Below, in pieces: positions 34,189 through 43,063 of a DNA stretch of 64,000 bases. Every line of letters begins with the position of its first letter. The stretch's first letter is position 1. Position numbers and translations under genes: made by a program. This stretch comes from JAWXUU01 sp044426045 (lineage in GTDB: Bacteria; Bacillota; Clostridia; Christensenellales; CAMQZB01), in the NCBI GenBank assembly GCA_044426045.1, contig JAWXUX010000007.1, forward strand, positions 50,865 through 114,864, given 5' to 3'. A model generated the notes under the pieces. The model saw only the letters and a list, made by a program, of their open reading frames with translations, made no database searches and was not told the DNA's origin.

Positions 34189-34746
34189 TTATTGATTGAT
34201 TTTTTTATACAATAAGTTTGAATATCCCTCATTGTTTTTATTTGCAGTATTCAACTCTAGCTCTTCGACTACACCATATACCAGTCTATTCGACTCCTCT
34301 ACAGAAAGGTCTTTTTTATCGCACTCTATTTCAATAAAATATCCGAGATTCTTAACCTTATCTAAAGCTATTTTACAACAATCTTTATATCTATACTCAA
34401 TCCTTTTCTTTTCAACACAGAGAATACGCTCTATATCAAGATAAGCTAATAGCTTTTCCATTTTAGTAATACTACCAATTACAACACTCACTTCATCCAT
34501 GAATGTTTCTTCATCATTTTTTCCAAAATGAATCTGCTTATAATCCAGTGTTGCCCAACTATCCGCCTGTCTAATTCTTAGGCATTTATCCATATCTACA
34601 AAAAAATCACAATGCTTTGGCGAGTAGTAAATGTCTTTTTGAGTACTTTCATGAATAATCTCACATTCCAATCGCAATTTATCGCAAAGCTCAGTGTATT
34701 TTTGCAAAGAAACTTCTAATTTGATTTCAACTTCTATATTTTCCAT
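34189..34746 (-). CDS. CYTH-domain protein (triphosphate tunnel enzyme family)
   Basis: A 185-residue single-domain protein. It opens with the family signature ExExK as ENIEVEIKLEV. It continues with the basic/acidic strand pattern of the triphosphate tunnel: KCLRIRQADSWATLDYKQ, EEVSVVIG-like DEVSVVIGS, CVEKKRIEYRY, KIALDKVKNLGYFIEIE. The fold hydrolyses or cyclises triphosphates (thiamine triphosphatase, CyaB cyclase, tripolyphosphatase). Lying 82 bp before the radical SAM gene and 84 bp after the HAD gene, it is probably part of the same pathway. Which triphosphate it uses cannot be told. Confidence 0.9.
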   Translation of the reverse strand: MENIEVEIKLEVSLQKYTELCDKLRLECEIIHESTQKDIYYSPKHCDFFVDMDKCLRIRQADSWATLDYKQIHFGKNDEETFMDEVSVVIGSITKMEKLLAYLDIERILCVEKKRIEYRYKDCCKIALDKVKNLGYFIEIECDKKDLSVEESNRLVYGVVEELELNTANKNNEGYSNLLYKKINQ

Positions 34747-34830
34747 AAAGTACCCTCACTTATTTTTATGATTGAATTATATCACATTATTCATCAAATG
34801 CAAAACATTAATACCCATAATATATGCTAA

Positions 34831-35616
34831 CTACTTATTTCTTAATGAAATTAAATTTTCCATTATCCAAGTTGCTACACCATCTTCTTGATTAGAACCA
34901 CAAATGTAGTTAGCTATATTTTTTATCTCAATTGTCGCATTTTTGACAGCAACCCCAATAGAACAATTTTCTATCATATCTTTGTCGTTATTATCATCTC
35001 CAAAAGCCAAAACATTAATTCTTCCAAAACCATAATCTTTCAAAACTATATCTATCGCATTCATTTTGTTAGATGTTTTTGACATAATTTGCACAAGATT
35101 ATTATTACATTTATTAATAGTAATCATAGAATTATATTGACACAGTGTATTAATGTCAAATTTTTCATTTATTTCAATAGTAATTTTCATTATTTTATTT
35201 AAATAAATACTATTTTCATACAGTATTGCATTCCAAATCGCATCTGCCATAAATGGGGAATTTTCACTGCAATATAAATTTTCTCCTGTTTCAATATCAA
35301 AATACTTAATCCCGTCACACTGCAAGAAATTTATTATATCAATACCAATGTTTGGGTCAATATAGCTATTTTTAATAATTTTTCCATTAGAATATACAGT
35401 TGCTCCATTATTTGCAATAATACCATCTACATCAAGGCATGTTTTTTCTAACATATTAAAAACCACCCTTAATGGTCTAGCTGTAGCAAGAAATACGACT
35501 ATCCCCAATTCTCTACACTTATTGATAACCTGAATTGAATATTTTGATATGCTTTTATCATCATGCAACAAAGATCCATCCAAATCTATCGCCAATAACT
35601 TTATATCATGACACAT
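34831..35616 (-). CDS. Cof-type HAD phosphatase
   Basis: A 261-residue HAD-superfamily hydrolase of subfamily IIB (Cof). Motif I is LLAIDLDGSLLHD (nucleophile and acid/base Asp). Motif II is FLATARP, and motif III/IV is the Lys-containing region plus FGDDNNDKDMIENC with GVAVKNA, all characteristic. A cap domain lies at ~85-190. It removes a phosphate from a small molecule, often a sugar phosphate. It starts 24 bp after the (shifted) end of the long radical SAM gene. In the cluster it may dephosphorylate an intermediate of the radical SAM pathway. Confidence 0.92.
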   Translation of the reverse strand: MCHDIKLLAIDLDGSLLHDDKSISKYSIQVINKCRELGIVVFLATARPLRVVFNMLEKTCLDVDGIIANNGATVYSNGKIIKNSYIDPNIGIDIINFLQCDGIKYFDIETGENLYCSENSPFMADAIWNAILYENSIYLNKIMKITIEINEKFDINTLCQYNSMITINKCNNNLVQIMSKTSNKMNAIDIVLKDYGFGRINVLAFGDDNNDKDMIENCSIGVAVKNATIEIKNIANYICGSNQEDGVATWIMENLISLRNK

Positions 35617-35640
35617 TAAATCTCCTAAGAAAACAACAGA

Positions 35641-35829
35641 TCAATAAATTACTTTATCATTTTTCCATATCCTTTCAATGTATTGTTCTAACACTTTATA
35701 ATACGTATTTTTCTTTTTGAATTCTGTCTCATCTTTCCACCAATTAAAATTCCCATGGTATAAATGTAAGTTATCAAAATTTTCTAAAATTAATTTCTCT
35801 TTATCAATGCCATATTTCTCTGGGTTAGA
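35641..35829 (-). pseudogene. Displaced C-terminus of the long radical SAM gene
   Basis: The frame reads SNPEKYGIDKEKLILENFD, then HLYHGNFNWWKDE, ending at TGA 35641-35643. This is the direct counterpart of KNPEEYGLDKGKLVIENFK...HLYHSNFNWWKDE in the neighbouring radical SAM protein. It joins the 809-codon frame if one A is added to the A5 run at 35829-35833 (T5 on the coding strand). One homopolymer indel therefore removes the last 62 residues. Confidence 0.8.
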
Positions 35830-38219
35830 AAAATTGGTGAACCTGGCAATGGCGTAAATCGCAACAATGATACACTATCAATTTTTTTATGTAATTTCTT
35901 TAAAAATAACAGCGTTTCCTTCGTCGTAACTGCTGTTTCTCCTGGGAACCCACTAACGATAAAACATTTAACGTAAAAGCCTTGTTCATGCGCTAAATTT
36001 ATTGCATTTTCAGCGCACATTGAGCTACACCCCTTATTCATATAATTCAATATTATATTACTTCCAGATTCAATTCCAAATTTTATTTCTACACAACCCG
36101 CATCTTTCAAAGAACCCAAAATATCCAAATCAATTTGGTCGGCTCTAGCAGCAAGTGACCATTTTAAATTTAGTGAAGCATTTTCAATTGCTTTACAAAT
36201 TTTAATGGCAGCGTTCTTATCGGTTAAAAAACAATCATCAATTATAGCAAATCCATCTATTTTATAGGTTTTCTTTAACAAAATTAATTCTTCTACAATA
36301 TTGTCTGGCGACCTATATCTAACAGGGCTATTTTTCCCATCTTTCGTCGCACCGCAATACAGACACATCTTTGAACAGCCTCGACTAAATAGAACATGTA
36401 CTATTCTAACATTGCTATCATTTCTTAATCTTCCCGTCATTACAATGTCACTTTCCGGCAAAAGGTCTCGAGCAGGAAACGGTATGCTATTTAATTTGAC
36501 GGTATCCTTGCTCTCTTTAAATTTGTATAATGACATTTTTAAAGGACTCGCTCCTTCACTTTTAGATTGCGATTCTTTATCTATCATAAATGTGCCATTA
36601 ATATATGTTTTAGGACATCTAGCTCCAAAATATTTGTTTAAAAATTCAGTTAACGCATTTTCTCCCTCTCCTGAAAATACTAGGTCTACATACATATCTC
36701 TCATCACATCTTGATAGTATTTTTCAGCATGATATCCTCCAGCAACCATATAACGACCTCGTTTAAACTTGCTAGTATCTACAAATTTCTTAAAGATAGC
36801 ATGCCCATATGAAGACACCATGCTCAAACCAACAACATCAGCATCGCTTAAATCATGCGTGAAAGCGTTTTCGCTTATACTTTTGATTTCTACATCCCAA
36901 CCAGCATCTCGAATTATACTTGCCAAATATAATATTCCAAATGGAGGAAACTCTTTTCTATATTCTTTGAAATGCGCCACTTCATATGATGATATGTATA
37001 TTAAAACAAATTTATATTTTAACCTTATATTTAATTGGCTACTAAAATCTTTATCGTCATCATTTACTGCATTCTTTTTATTCTCTTTAATACACTCTGC
37101 AACTTTATCATATATCCCGAGGCACCTTTCCACAATAATATTTGAAGATTCCACATCTATTTTATCCCACTTCGAAGAAAAATAATCCTGATACACGGGC
37201 TTTACCACATCATTTTTGGCAGATTCTGAATACTTCCATCGTGATGAATCAACCTGATATGTTATTATATTCTTACTCATTCTTCCTAATATTTTCGCGA
37301 CATTGCACCCTATTTTATTTATCAATATTTTATCTTTGTTTTTATTAAGGTTAAGATAATATGTTGCTTTTTCACTGTCCGTTTCTACATATGTTAATGC
37401 TTTCATTGGTATGTTCGCTGAATATGTAATAAATCTAGCTCTAGTTCCAAAATCTTCGCTATGTTCATTATAAAATTTAATTTCAACTCTCGGACACTCT
37501 CTTTTTATTTTTGCTATTCTCAACATTTGTTGAAGGTTTGTATCAAATAAATTTTCAAAAGTAGTTGTCTCAACTTCTATATTTAAATCATATTTACACA
37601 ATATTTTTAATTTTAATTTTGTATTATTGCACAAATTTTTTAATTGGAGATATTCATTGTTCTCATCCATGTCTTTTACTGGCTGCGACAAAATATATCT
37701 ATTTCTATCATCTTTATCAAGATTTTTATTTTTTATATATGCAACTACCTTGCGTTTATTCTTTTTTTGTCCAAAACTTACTTGCCCCAAGAAATCCATA
37801 TCCCCAGCAAGCATTTCTACAACCTCTTTATCTCCACCTTTATCCATTATATTAATAATTTTTTTTACCATCTTGTCTGGATTTAAAACATATTTTTCCC
37901 ATTTGATGATATTTATTATAACAATAAATATAGAAACTATTAGACACTGTAACACTGAATCAATAGTTAAAAATGAAATACCCTCTATGCTTGGTAATAT
38001 ATCTCCTTCACTAGAGTCTTGCAGCTTACTGAATATTAATTGAAAGCTAGTATTATCAGCAATATACGGAATAACTCTTTCAAAATAATTTGCAAAAAGT
38101 ACAATAATAGCAATACCTATTAAAAATAACATCCTCGGTTTTTTCTCAGATATTTGTGTTGCAAGAATTGTGCCAAGCAACATTGACGCTACAGCAGAAT
38201 AATACATTTTATCCTCCAT
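35790..38219 (-). CDS. Membrane-anchored B12/radical SAM fusion protein, C-terminus frameshifted
   Basis: An 809-codon frame. Residues 1-120 contain about three membrane segments (8-24, 30-50, 86-108). Residues ~120-405 are a soluble region that matches no family I know. From ~408 the protein is a full paralogue of the 456-residue enzyme: EFPPFGILYLASIIRDAGWD, VAGGYHAEKYYQDV, SRGCSKMCLYCGA (CxxxCxxC) and IKFGIESGSN. The final ~12 residues (LTQRNMALIKRN) come from the wrong frame. The complete protein would be ~860 residues. First gene of the radSAM-HAD-CYTH-radSAM cluster. The membrane anchor suggests a lipid or envelope substrate. Confidence 0.82.
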   Translation of the reverse strand: MEDKMYYSAVASMLLGTILATQISEKKPRMLFLIGIAIIVLFANYFERVIPYIADNTSFQLIFSKLQDSSEGDILPSIEGISFLTIDSVLQCLIVSIFIVIINIIKWEKYVLNPDKMVKKIINIMDKGGDKEVVEMLAGDMDFLGQVSFGQKKNKRKVVAYIKNKNLDKDDRNRYILSQPVKDMDENNEYLQLKNLCNNTKLKLKILCKYDLNIEVETTTFENLFDTNLQQMLRIAKIKRECPRVEIKFYNEHSEDFGTRARFITYSANIPMKALTYVETDSEKATYYLNLNKNKDKILINKIGCNVAKILGRMSKNIITYQVDSSRWKYSESAKNDVVKPVYQDYFSSKWDKIDVESSNIIVERCLGIYDKVAECIKENKKNAVNDDDKDFSSQLNIRLKYKFVLIYISSYEVAHFKEYRKEFPPFGILYLASIIRDAGWDVEIKSISENAFTHDLSDADVVGLSMVSSYGHAIFKKFVDTSKFKRGRYMVAGGYHAEKYYQDVMRDMYVDLVFSGEGENALTEFLNKYFGARCPKTYINGTFMIDKESQSKSEGASPLKMSLYKFKESKDTVKLNSIPFPARDLLPESDIVMTGRLRNDSNVRIVHVLFSRGCSKMCLYCGATKDGKNSPVRYRSPDNIVEELILLKKTYKIDGFAIIDDCFLTDKNAAIKICKAIENASLNLKWSLAARADQIDLDILGSLKDAGCVEIKFGIESGSNIILNYMNKGCSSMCAENAINLAHEQGFYVKCFIVSGFPGETAVTTKETLLFLKKLHKKIDSVSLLRFTPLPGSPIFLTQRNMALIKRN

Positions 38220-38270
38220 TAATATAATTTTTTAACCATAAATAATATTGACATTACCTTGCAATAATAA

Positions 38271-38429
38271 TCAATCACTAAAATACAAATCACGAGTGTA
38301 AACTTTATCCAGTACGTCTGCGAGGTCTTCTGAATAGCGGTTTGCTATTATGACGTCGGCGAGGAATTTAAATTCGTCGATAGTTCTCATTACTTTAGAA
38401 TTGAAAACAAGCCCTCTGCCATCAAAAGT
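38271..38429 (-). pseudogene. ugd: UDP-glucose 6-dehydrogenase C-terminal relic
   Basis: A 52-codon frame bounded by stops. The peptide TFDGRGLVFNSKVMRTIDEF ... ADVIIANRY, then LADVLDKVYTRDL, is the C-terminal tail of Ugd/UDP-glucose dehydrogenase (SxxV-DL-EFKxxADVIVANR ... DKVYTRDLF in relatives). It has no start, so this is a truncated relic. It follows the rfbB relic. The remaining sequence of the gap (38430-38517) shows nothing. Confidence 0.75.
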
Positions 38430-38517
38430 TCAAAGATGACCACTTCTCTATGCCTTTTGCTTTAATTCGCTTCATAGCCCCCTGAATTGAGCTTTGACGA
38501 AAGTTGTCATTTTATTA

Positions 38518-39123
38518 CTATCTTCCTTTATACATCTTATCGTAATAATCTGCATATTCTCCGCTTAAGATGTCTTGCCACCATTTTTTGTTGTTTAGAT
38601 ACCAATCGATTGTTTTTTTTATACCATCAGCGAACTTAGTTTCTGGGAGCCAGCCTAGTTCGTTGTGGATTTTTGTTGGATCGATGGCGTAGCGCATGTC
38701 GTGACCTTTTCTGTCGGTTACGTATTTGATTAGGCTTTCTGGTTTATTGAGTTCTTTTAAAATCAGCTTTACAATGTCTATGTTTGCCATTTCGTTGTGA
38801 CCACCGATGTTATATACTTCGCCTATTCTTCCTTTATGTATGATCAAATCGATTGCTTTACAATGATCTTCAACGTATAGCCAATCTCTCACGTTTAAAC
38901 CTTCGCCATAAACCGGGAGGTCTTTATTATTCAAACAATTTGCAATCATAAGTGGAATCAATTTTTCCGGGAAGTGGTACGGTCCATAGTTATTTGAACA
39001 TCTTGAGATTGTCACCGGCAAGCCGTATGTTCTGTGATACGCTTGCACCAACAAATCAGCACTGGCTTTGCTTGCGCTGTATGGGCTTGATGTATGAATT
39101 GGCGTTTCTTCAGTGAACAGCAG
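38518..39123 (-). pseudogene. rfbB: dTDP-glucose 4,6-dehydratase, C-terminal fragment
   Basis: An open frame of ~200 codons running from the break at 39124 (TAG) to TAG 38518-38520. It contains TEETPIHTSSPYSASKASAD (with the catalytic YSASK), AYHRTYGLPVTISRCSNNYG, VYGEGLNVRDWLYVEDHC and DRKGHDMRYAIDPTK, all RmlB/RfbB signatures. The N-terminal ~135 residues with the NAD-binding GxxGxxG are missing, so the enzyme is dead. An internal ATG at 39054 is not a true start. It shows that this locus once made dTDP-4-keto-6-deoxyglucose for rhamnose or a similar sugar. Confidence 0.88.
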
Positions 39124-39453
39124 CTACCCACAATTATAATGGCTAGCATTATATATTCAATATTCTCCCTTTATACTCCACTTCTCAGTGATAGAGTAAT
39201 CGCAACTGTTTTTCGTAGCTCAAGTGATCAATACAGGCTCGTGTTAGTTTCTTTTTTACTCACGAAAACAATAAAAATCGTGTTCCATAGCTGTCCACTT
39301 TTTTGTATGCAATTTGAGTTGGTTTGCCAATATGGCGATTTTAGATTCATCGTCTATTATTTGATTATCTCTCGTTTATCCAATTATTCCACTACCAAAA
39401 TAATTCAATCAATAATAAATAGCCATTACTCTTATCCCAACAAAAGAAATACC
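39124..39453. other. Non-coding scar between the rfbB relic and the IspD-like gene
   Basis: About 330 bp with no credible gene. A stop-free minus frame of ~40 codons (DDESKIAILANQLKLHTKK) has no start and matches no family I know. It probably is debris from the event that cut rfbB. Confidence 0.4.
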
Positions 39454-40185
39454 CTAGTTCTGTTTATCCACGCTTTTTTCTCGCCTTTCCTTTGCCAATA
39501 AATACCCTTCAAACAACATTAAATCTTCTTTGGTTGTTATTTTAATATTGCATTGGCTTCCTTTTGAAAAATATATTGTTTCCCCCATTTTGTGCATTAG
39601 CGTAGTTGTATGAGGTTCCACTTTATCAATTACACCGGTACTCATTGCTCTATCATATAAATCAGTAATATAACCATATTTAAATGCATGTGGTGAACTC
39701 ATGCATGCTATACTATCTCTATCTATCCACGTGCTAGATTTTGTATCATCATCTTTAATACCAGCTAAAACATAAAAAGGTATTGTTGATATTGCATTAC
39801 CTTTTTCTTGACAGACTACAATCGCATCTGAAATTATATCTTTTTCAATAAATGGAGATGCACCGAAATGAACTAGAACTATATCTTCATTACTGCATTT
39901 TTTATCCAAGCCCACAAGCCCATTAATGACTGAATTCTGAAAATCTTTACCACCTTCAGTAATTATTTCAACCTTTGTTAAATTATATTGTTTTAGAAGT
40001 TTATACATATAATTAATATGTGATTTCACACACACAACTTCAATAAAATCTATTTTATCATTTTCTTGAAAAGCTTCAATAGTGTAAACAATAATTGGTT
40101 TACCTAAAACTTCTATAAATTGCTTCGGCCTATCTGCTCCCAGCCTTGACCCTACACCGCCTGCAAGAATTACAGCTATATTCAA
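39454..40185 (-). CDS. IspD/TarI-family cytidylyltransferase with altered active site
   Basis: About 243 residues from TTG 40185, eight bases after AAGGAGGA; the alternative TTG 40191 overlaps the LicCA-type gene by 4 bp. The nucleotide-binding start is NIAVILAGGVGSRLGADRPKQ (in part: GGVGSRLGADRPKQ), as in IspD and TarI, which form CDP-ME or CDP-ribitol. The family motif VHDAARPF is instead VHFGASPF, so the conserved Asp and Arg are lost. In a polymer locus with a TagF-like transferase a CDP-activated polyol or related group is the likely product, with a changed substrate. It is last in the intact polymer gene series. Confidence 0.82.
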   Translation of the reverse strand: MNIAVILAGGVGSRLGADRPKQFIEVLGKPIIVYTIEAFQENDKIDFIEVVCVKSHINYMYKLLKQYNLTKVEIITEGGKDFQNSVINGLVGLDKKCSNEDIVLVHFGASPFIEKDIISDAIVVCQEKGNAISTIPFYVLAGIKDDDTKSSTWIDRDSIACMSSPHAFKYGYITDLYDRAMSTGVIDKVEPHTTTLMHKMGETIYFSKGSQCNIKITTKEDLMLFEGYLLAKERREKSVDKQN

Positions 40186-40187
40186 CC

Positions 40188-41801
40188 TCAATCCTCCTTA
40201 TCTTCAAATAGTGCCAAAGCTTTATCTATATACCTTATGCAGCTTCTATATGCTGGTAAAAAGAAAAAACTATCATCATCCCCAACACTACCTTTGTACA
40301 ACCCCCAAGAGAACCAATAAAAAGCACATAATGCAATATATGAAATAAAGTGTCTACTCTCTGCAAATGTTGGTTTTCTTTGCAAATACTCTTCAAAATA
40401 TTCATATATTTCTTCGTCAGAGAAATGATTTCTACACAAAATGCATGCCAAATCATTCGCCGGGTAATTGATTCCACTATATTCCCAATCTATTAAGTAC
40501 AATTCACCATTTTCAGTAGCTAAATAATTTGGTTCATAGGTATCATTATGACAAAATACTTTTTTTACATTTCTTTTTTGAGCGTCTTCTTTTACTAAAC
40601 AATCTAATTTATCTATTTTTTCAATGATATCTTTAAATTCTAAAAATAAGTTACCTTTAGTAGACGATGCAATTCCTATTAATTTTTTGCCTTCTTGTAT
40701 ATTATCAAAAATTTTCACATCTTCAGTAACTGGCTCACTATGTATTCTTCTTAAGAATTCCATTCCTAATTTAAATTGTTTAGGATATTTTCTAAAATTA
40801 CACTCTACTAAATTGTCTACATAATACGAAATTTTCCAGCCACTTTCATCCATATGAATATAAGAAATATCCACGCCTGTCTCTTTAGCAATCTTTTGAG
40901 CATACATCTCTGCTTGTCGATTTACTAAATTACCTGCCGTCCCGCCTGGATGCCTATATACATACTTGATGTTTTTAACACAAAACATAAAGGACACATT
41001 AGTAAGCCCAGCTTGTATAACTTGGATATCAACAATGTCTTCAGCACTACATTGTAATACGCAAATTATGTTTTTTATTATTTCAGAATCAATATTATTT
41101 AGAAATTCCGCATCAAACTCTATTAAATCTTCAATCCTATCAAATTCTAATATTTGCGAACTCTGTACTTCTATCATATGTAAAGTTAATTTAGATTGAT
41201 GTTTTTTATAAAATTCTTCCCAAAACATAGATGATATTCTAAACACTTCAATTTCTTCTTCCATTAGTTCGATAAAACGATTAGAAAAACATTCATTAAA
41301 ATAGACGTGTCCTACCATTACCATACTATCTCGACCGCCAATGGTCATATCTGTTATTATGTTAGCATCAGAATATTCAACTCCAAATTCCTTAAACTCG
41401 CCGCTGTAGTACGCACATGCCCTATAAGAATTATTATTGTTATTTTCCTCAAGGAATGGATTATCAACAAAATATTGATCAGCACAACATATAAAAGTAT
41501 TATTTAAATATTCTCTAGCTTTAAATACTGAATACAAGTTTCCTTTTGAAGAAAAATTATTGTTTACAATTAGAATGACACCATATTTTTGTTCTAAATA
41601 AAAAAATTTTTCCTTCATGTAACCTATAACAACAATAATTTCATCTATTCCTGCCTCTTTCATCTGTCTGACTTGACGCTCTATTAAAATTTCTCCCTTA
41701 ACACAAAATAATCCTTTTGGCTTTTCATATGTAAAAGGTGCAAAGCTTGTTGATTTACCAGCAGCCAAAATTATTGCGTTTCTTTTAATACTATTCATCA
41801 T
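40188..41801 (-). CDS. LicC-LicA-like fusion: nucleotidyltransferase plus choline/ethanolamine kinase
   Basis: A 537-residue two-domain protein. Residues 1-240 are a nucleotidyltransferase (NAIILAAGKSTSFAPFTYEK, PKGL, then CCADQYF) like LicC, which makes CDP-choline. Residues ~250-537 are an APH/choline-kinase domain: LTNVSFMF, YRHPGG, and the catalytic FCHNDTYEPNYL ... LIDWEYSG (Brenner HxD and DxE). The two domains together could phosphorylate and CDP-activate choline or an amino-alcohol for transfer to the polysaccharide. The AAG-K-STSF motif replaces the usual GxGTR loop. It overlaps the IspD-like gene. Confidence 0.88.
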   Translation of the reverse strand: MMNSIKRNAIILAAGKSTSFAPFTYEKPKGLFCVKGEILIERQVRQMKEAGIDEIIVVIGYMKEKFFYLEQKYGVILIVNNNFSSKGNLYSVFKAREYLNNTFICCADQYFVDNPFLEENNNNNSYRACAYYSGEFKEFGVEYSDANIITDMTIGGRDSMVMVGHVYFNECFSNRFIELMEEEIEVFRISSMFWEEFYKKHQSKLTLHMIEVQSSQILEFDRIEDLIEFDAEFLNNIDSEIIKNIICVLQCSAEDIVDIQVIQAGLTNVSFMFCVKNIKYVYRHPGGTAGNLVNRQAEMYAQKIAKETGVDISYIHMDESGWKISYYVDNLVECNFRKYPKQFKLGMEFLRRIHSEPVTEDVKIFDNIQEGKKLIGIASSTKGNLFLEFKDIIEKIDKLDCLVKEDAQKRNVKKVFCHNDTYEPNYLATENGELYLIDWEYSGINYPANDLACILCRNHFSDEEIYEYFEEYLQRKPTFAESRHFISYIALCAFYWFSWGLYKGSVGDDDSFFFLPAYRSCIRYIDKALALFEDKED

Positions 41802-41839
41802 ATTACTTAACGTTCTCCTTGGTTATATTAAATTATTGC

Positions 41840-43063
41840 TTATTGTGCTTTCATATACTCATTAATTATGCCAACTAGTTTTTGTGATGACTTACCTAAT
41901 TCAGAAATCCCAATTTCGTCATAAAAATCAATAAGATGACCAGGATAACTCCCATAATCAAATTCTTCTATATTTTTAATTAACTCATCATTATTTTGAG
42001 ATAAAGGATATGGAAGTTTAGTTAAATCTATATAAAAATCTCGTTCATCCATATAATTCACGACGTCAGTGGCATATAAAAATACTATTTTATTAGTTAA
42101 TGAAAATTCAAACATACATGATGAATAATCAGTAATCATAACATCAGAAGCAACCATTAACTCTTGTAAATCAGGATAATATGTTGCATCCATTATATAT
42201 TCGTTAAATTTTAATTTACTATTATCTTTGGATATATTTGGATGCAATCTGATTAAAATAATCCAATCATTACTAAATTTATTATCTAGAGACTTCTTTA
42301 ATCTATCGAAATCTATATCATAGCATGCTAAACTATCATTATTCCTAAATGTTGGCGTATACAACAATATCTTTTTTCTATCATTTATATTCAAATATTG
42401 ATATACTTTTTTCTTGATTTTTAAATTTTGATTCATCATTAAATCTATTCTTGGCATTCCAATCTCTAATATTTTACCGTCATACCAATAACTATTTTGT
42501 ATAATTTTGGTTTTTAAATCACAAGACGACACAATATAATCCATTCTTTTCGAATCTAGCTTTGCCTTTTTTATGTAATGCGGTGAAATAGTATCTTCTG
42601 CATCTTTTTCAACTTGCTTAAGTGGCAATAAAGAATGCATCGTATTAATATAAATTTGATTTTGCTTCTTTATCGATACAACACCAGTTTTTCTGCAATT
42701 ATCAATGTCAACTTTAGCAGTAGACTGCTCATATATTGATTTTAAACTTCCATATTCTACTGCCCGCACATCATTTGGAAGTTGATTGTTTTTCATAAAT
42801 TCTTTTTTTAGTTGCCACACTATGTCATAATTTAAGTTCTGTTTTTTTATTTCTTCTACTATATATTTCCCATTGTCGCCATAGTCTTTTCCATAATAAT
42901 TTGTAATGATTACTTTATTCTTTTTTACGGGAAATAAATAGTAAATACACTTCACAAATATAACAATTATTTTTTTAAATTGTGCTTTTACTAACAATAT
43001 TTTAGTAAAAATCCAAAATAATAATTTATTTGACTTTACTATATTCTTTAATGTATCAGTCAT
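41840..43063 (-). CDS. TagB/TagF-like CDP-polyol phosphotransferase
   Basis: A 407-residue membrane-associated transferase. The N-terminal hydrophobic/basic segment is followed by a GT-B-like domain. Motifs are INTMHSLLPL (in place of the usual TWHGT), LLYTPTFRNND, LIRLHPNISKD and DVMITDYSSCMFEF, which match the CDP-glycerol:polyglycerophosphate transferase family. Enzymes of this family use CDP-glycerol or CDP-ribitol to build teichoic-acid-like chains. The neighbouring LicCA-like and IspD-like genes would supply CDP donors. It starts after GGAG and overlaps wzx by 8 bp. Confidence 0.9.
   Translation of the reverse strand: MTDTLKNIVKSNKLLFWIFTKILLVKAQFKKIIVIFVKCIYYLFPVKKNKVIITNYYGKDYGDNGKYIVEEIKKQNLNYDIVWQLKKEFMKNNQLPNDVRAVEYGSLKSIYEQSTAKVDIDNCRKTGVVSIKKQNQIYINTMHSLLPLKQVEKDAEDTISPHYIKKAKLDSKRMDYIVSSCDLKTKIIQNSYWYDGKILEIGMPRIDLMMNQNLKIKKKVYQYLNINDRKKILLYTPTFRNNDSLACYDIDFDRLKKSLDNKFSNDWIILIRLHPNISKDNSKLKFNEYIMDATYYPDLQELMVASDVMITDYSSCMFEFSLTNKIVFLYATDVVNYMDERDFYIDLTKLPYPLSQNNDELIKNIEEFDYGSYPGHLIDFYDEIGISELGKSSQKLVGIINEYMKAQ

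Noticed and set aside
39094..39501. Plus-strand 135-codon frame over the rfbB break.
   Set aside because: Begins inside the rfbB relic and ends inside the IspD-like gene; hydrophobic low-complexity composition, no ribosome site.
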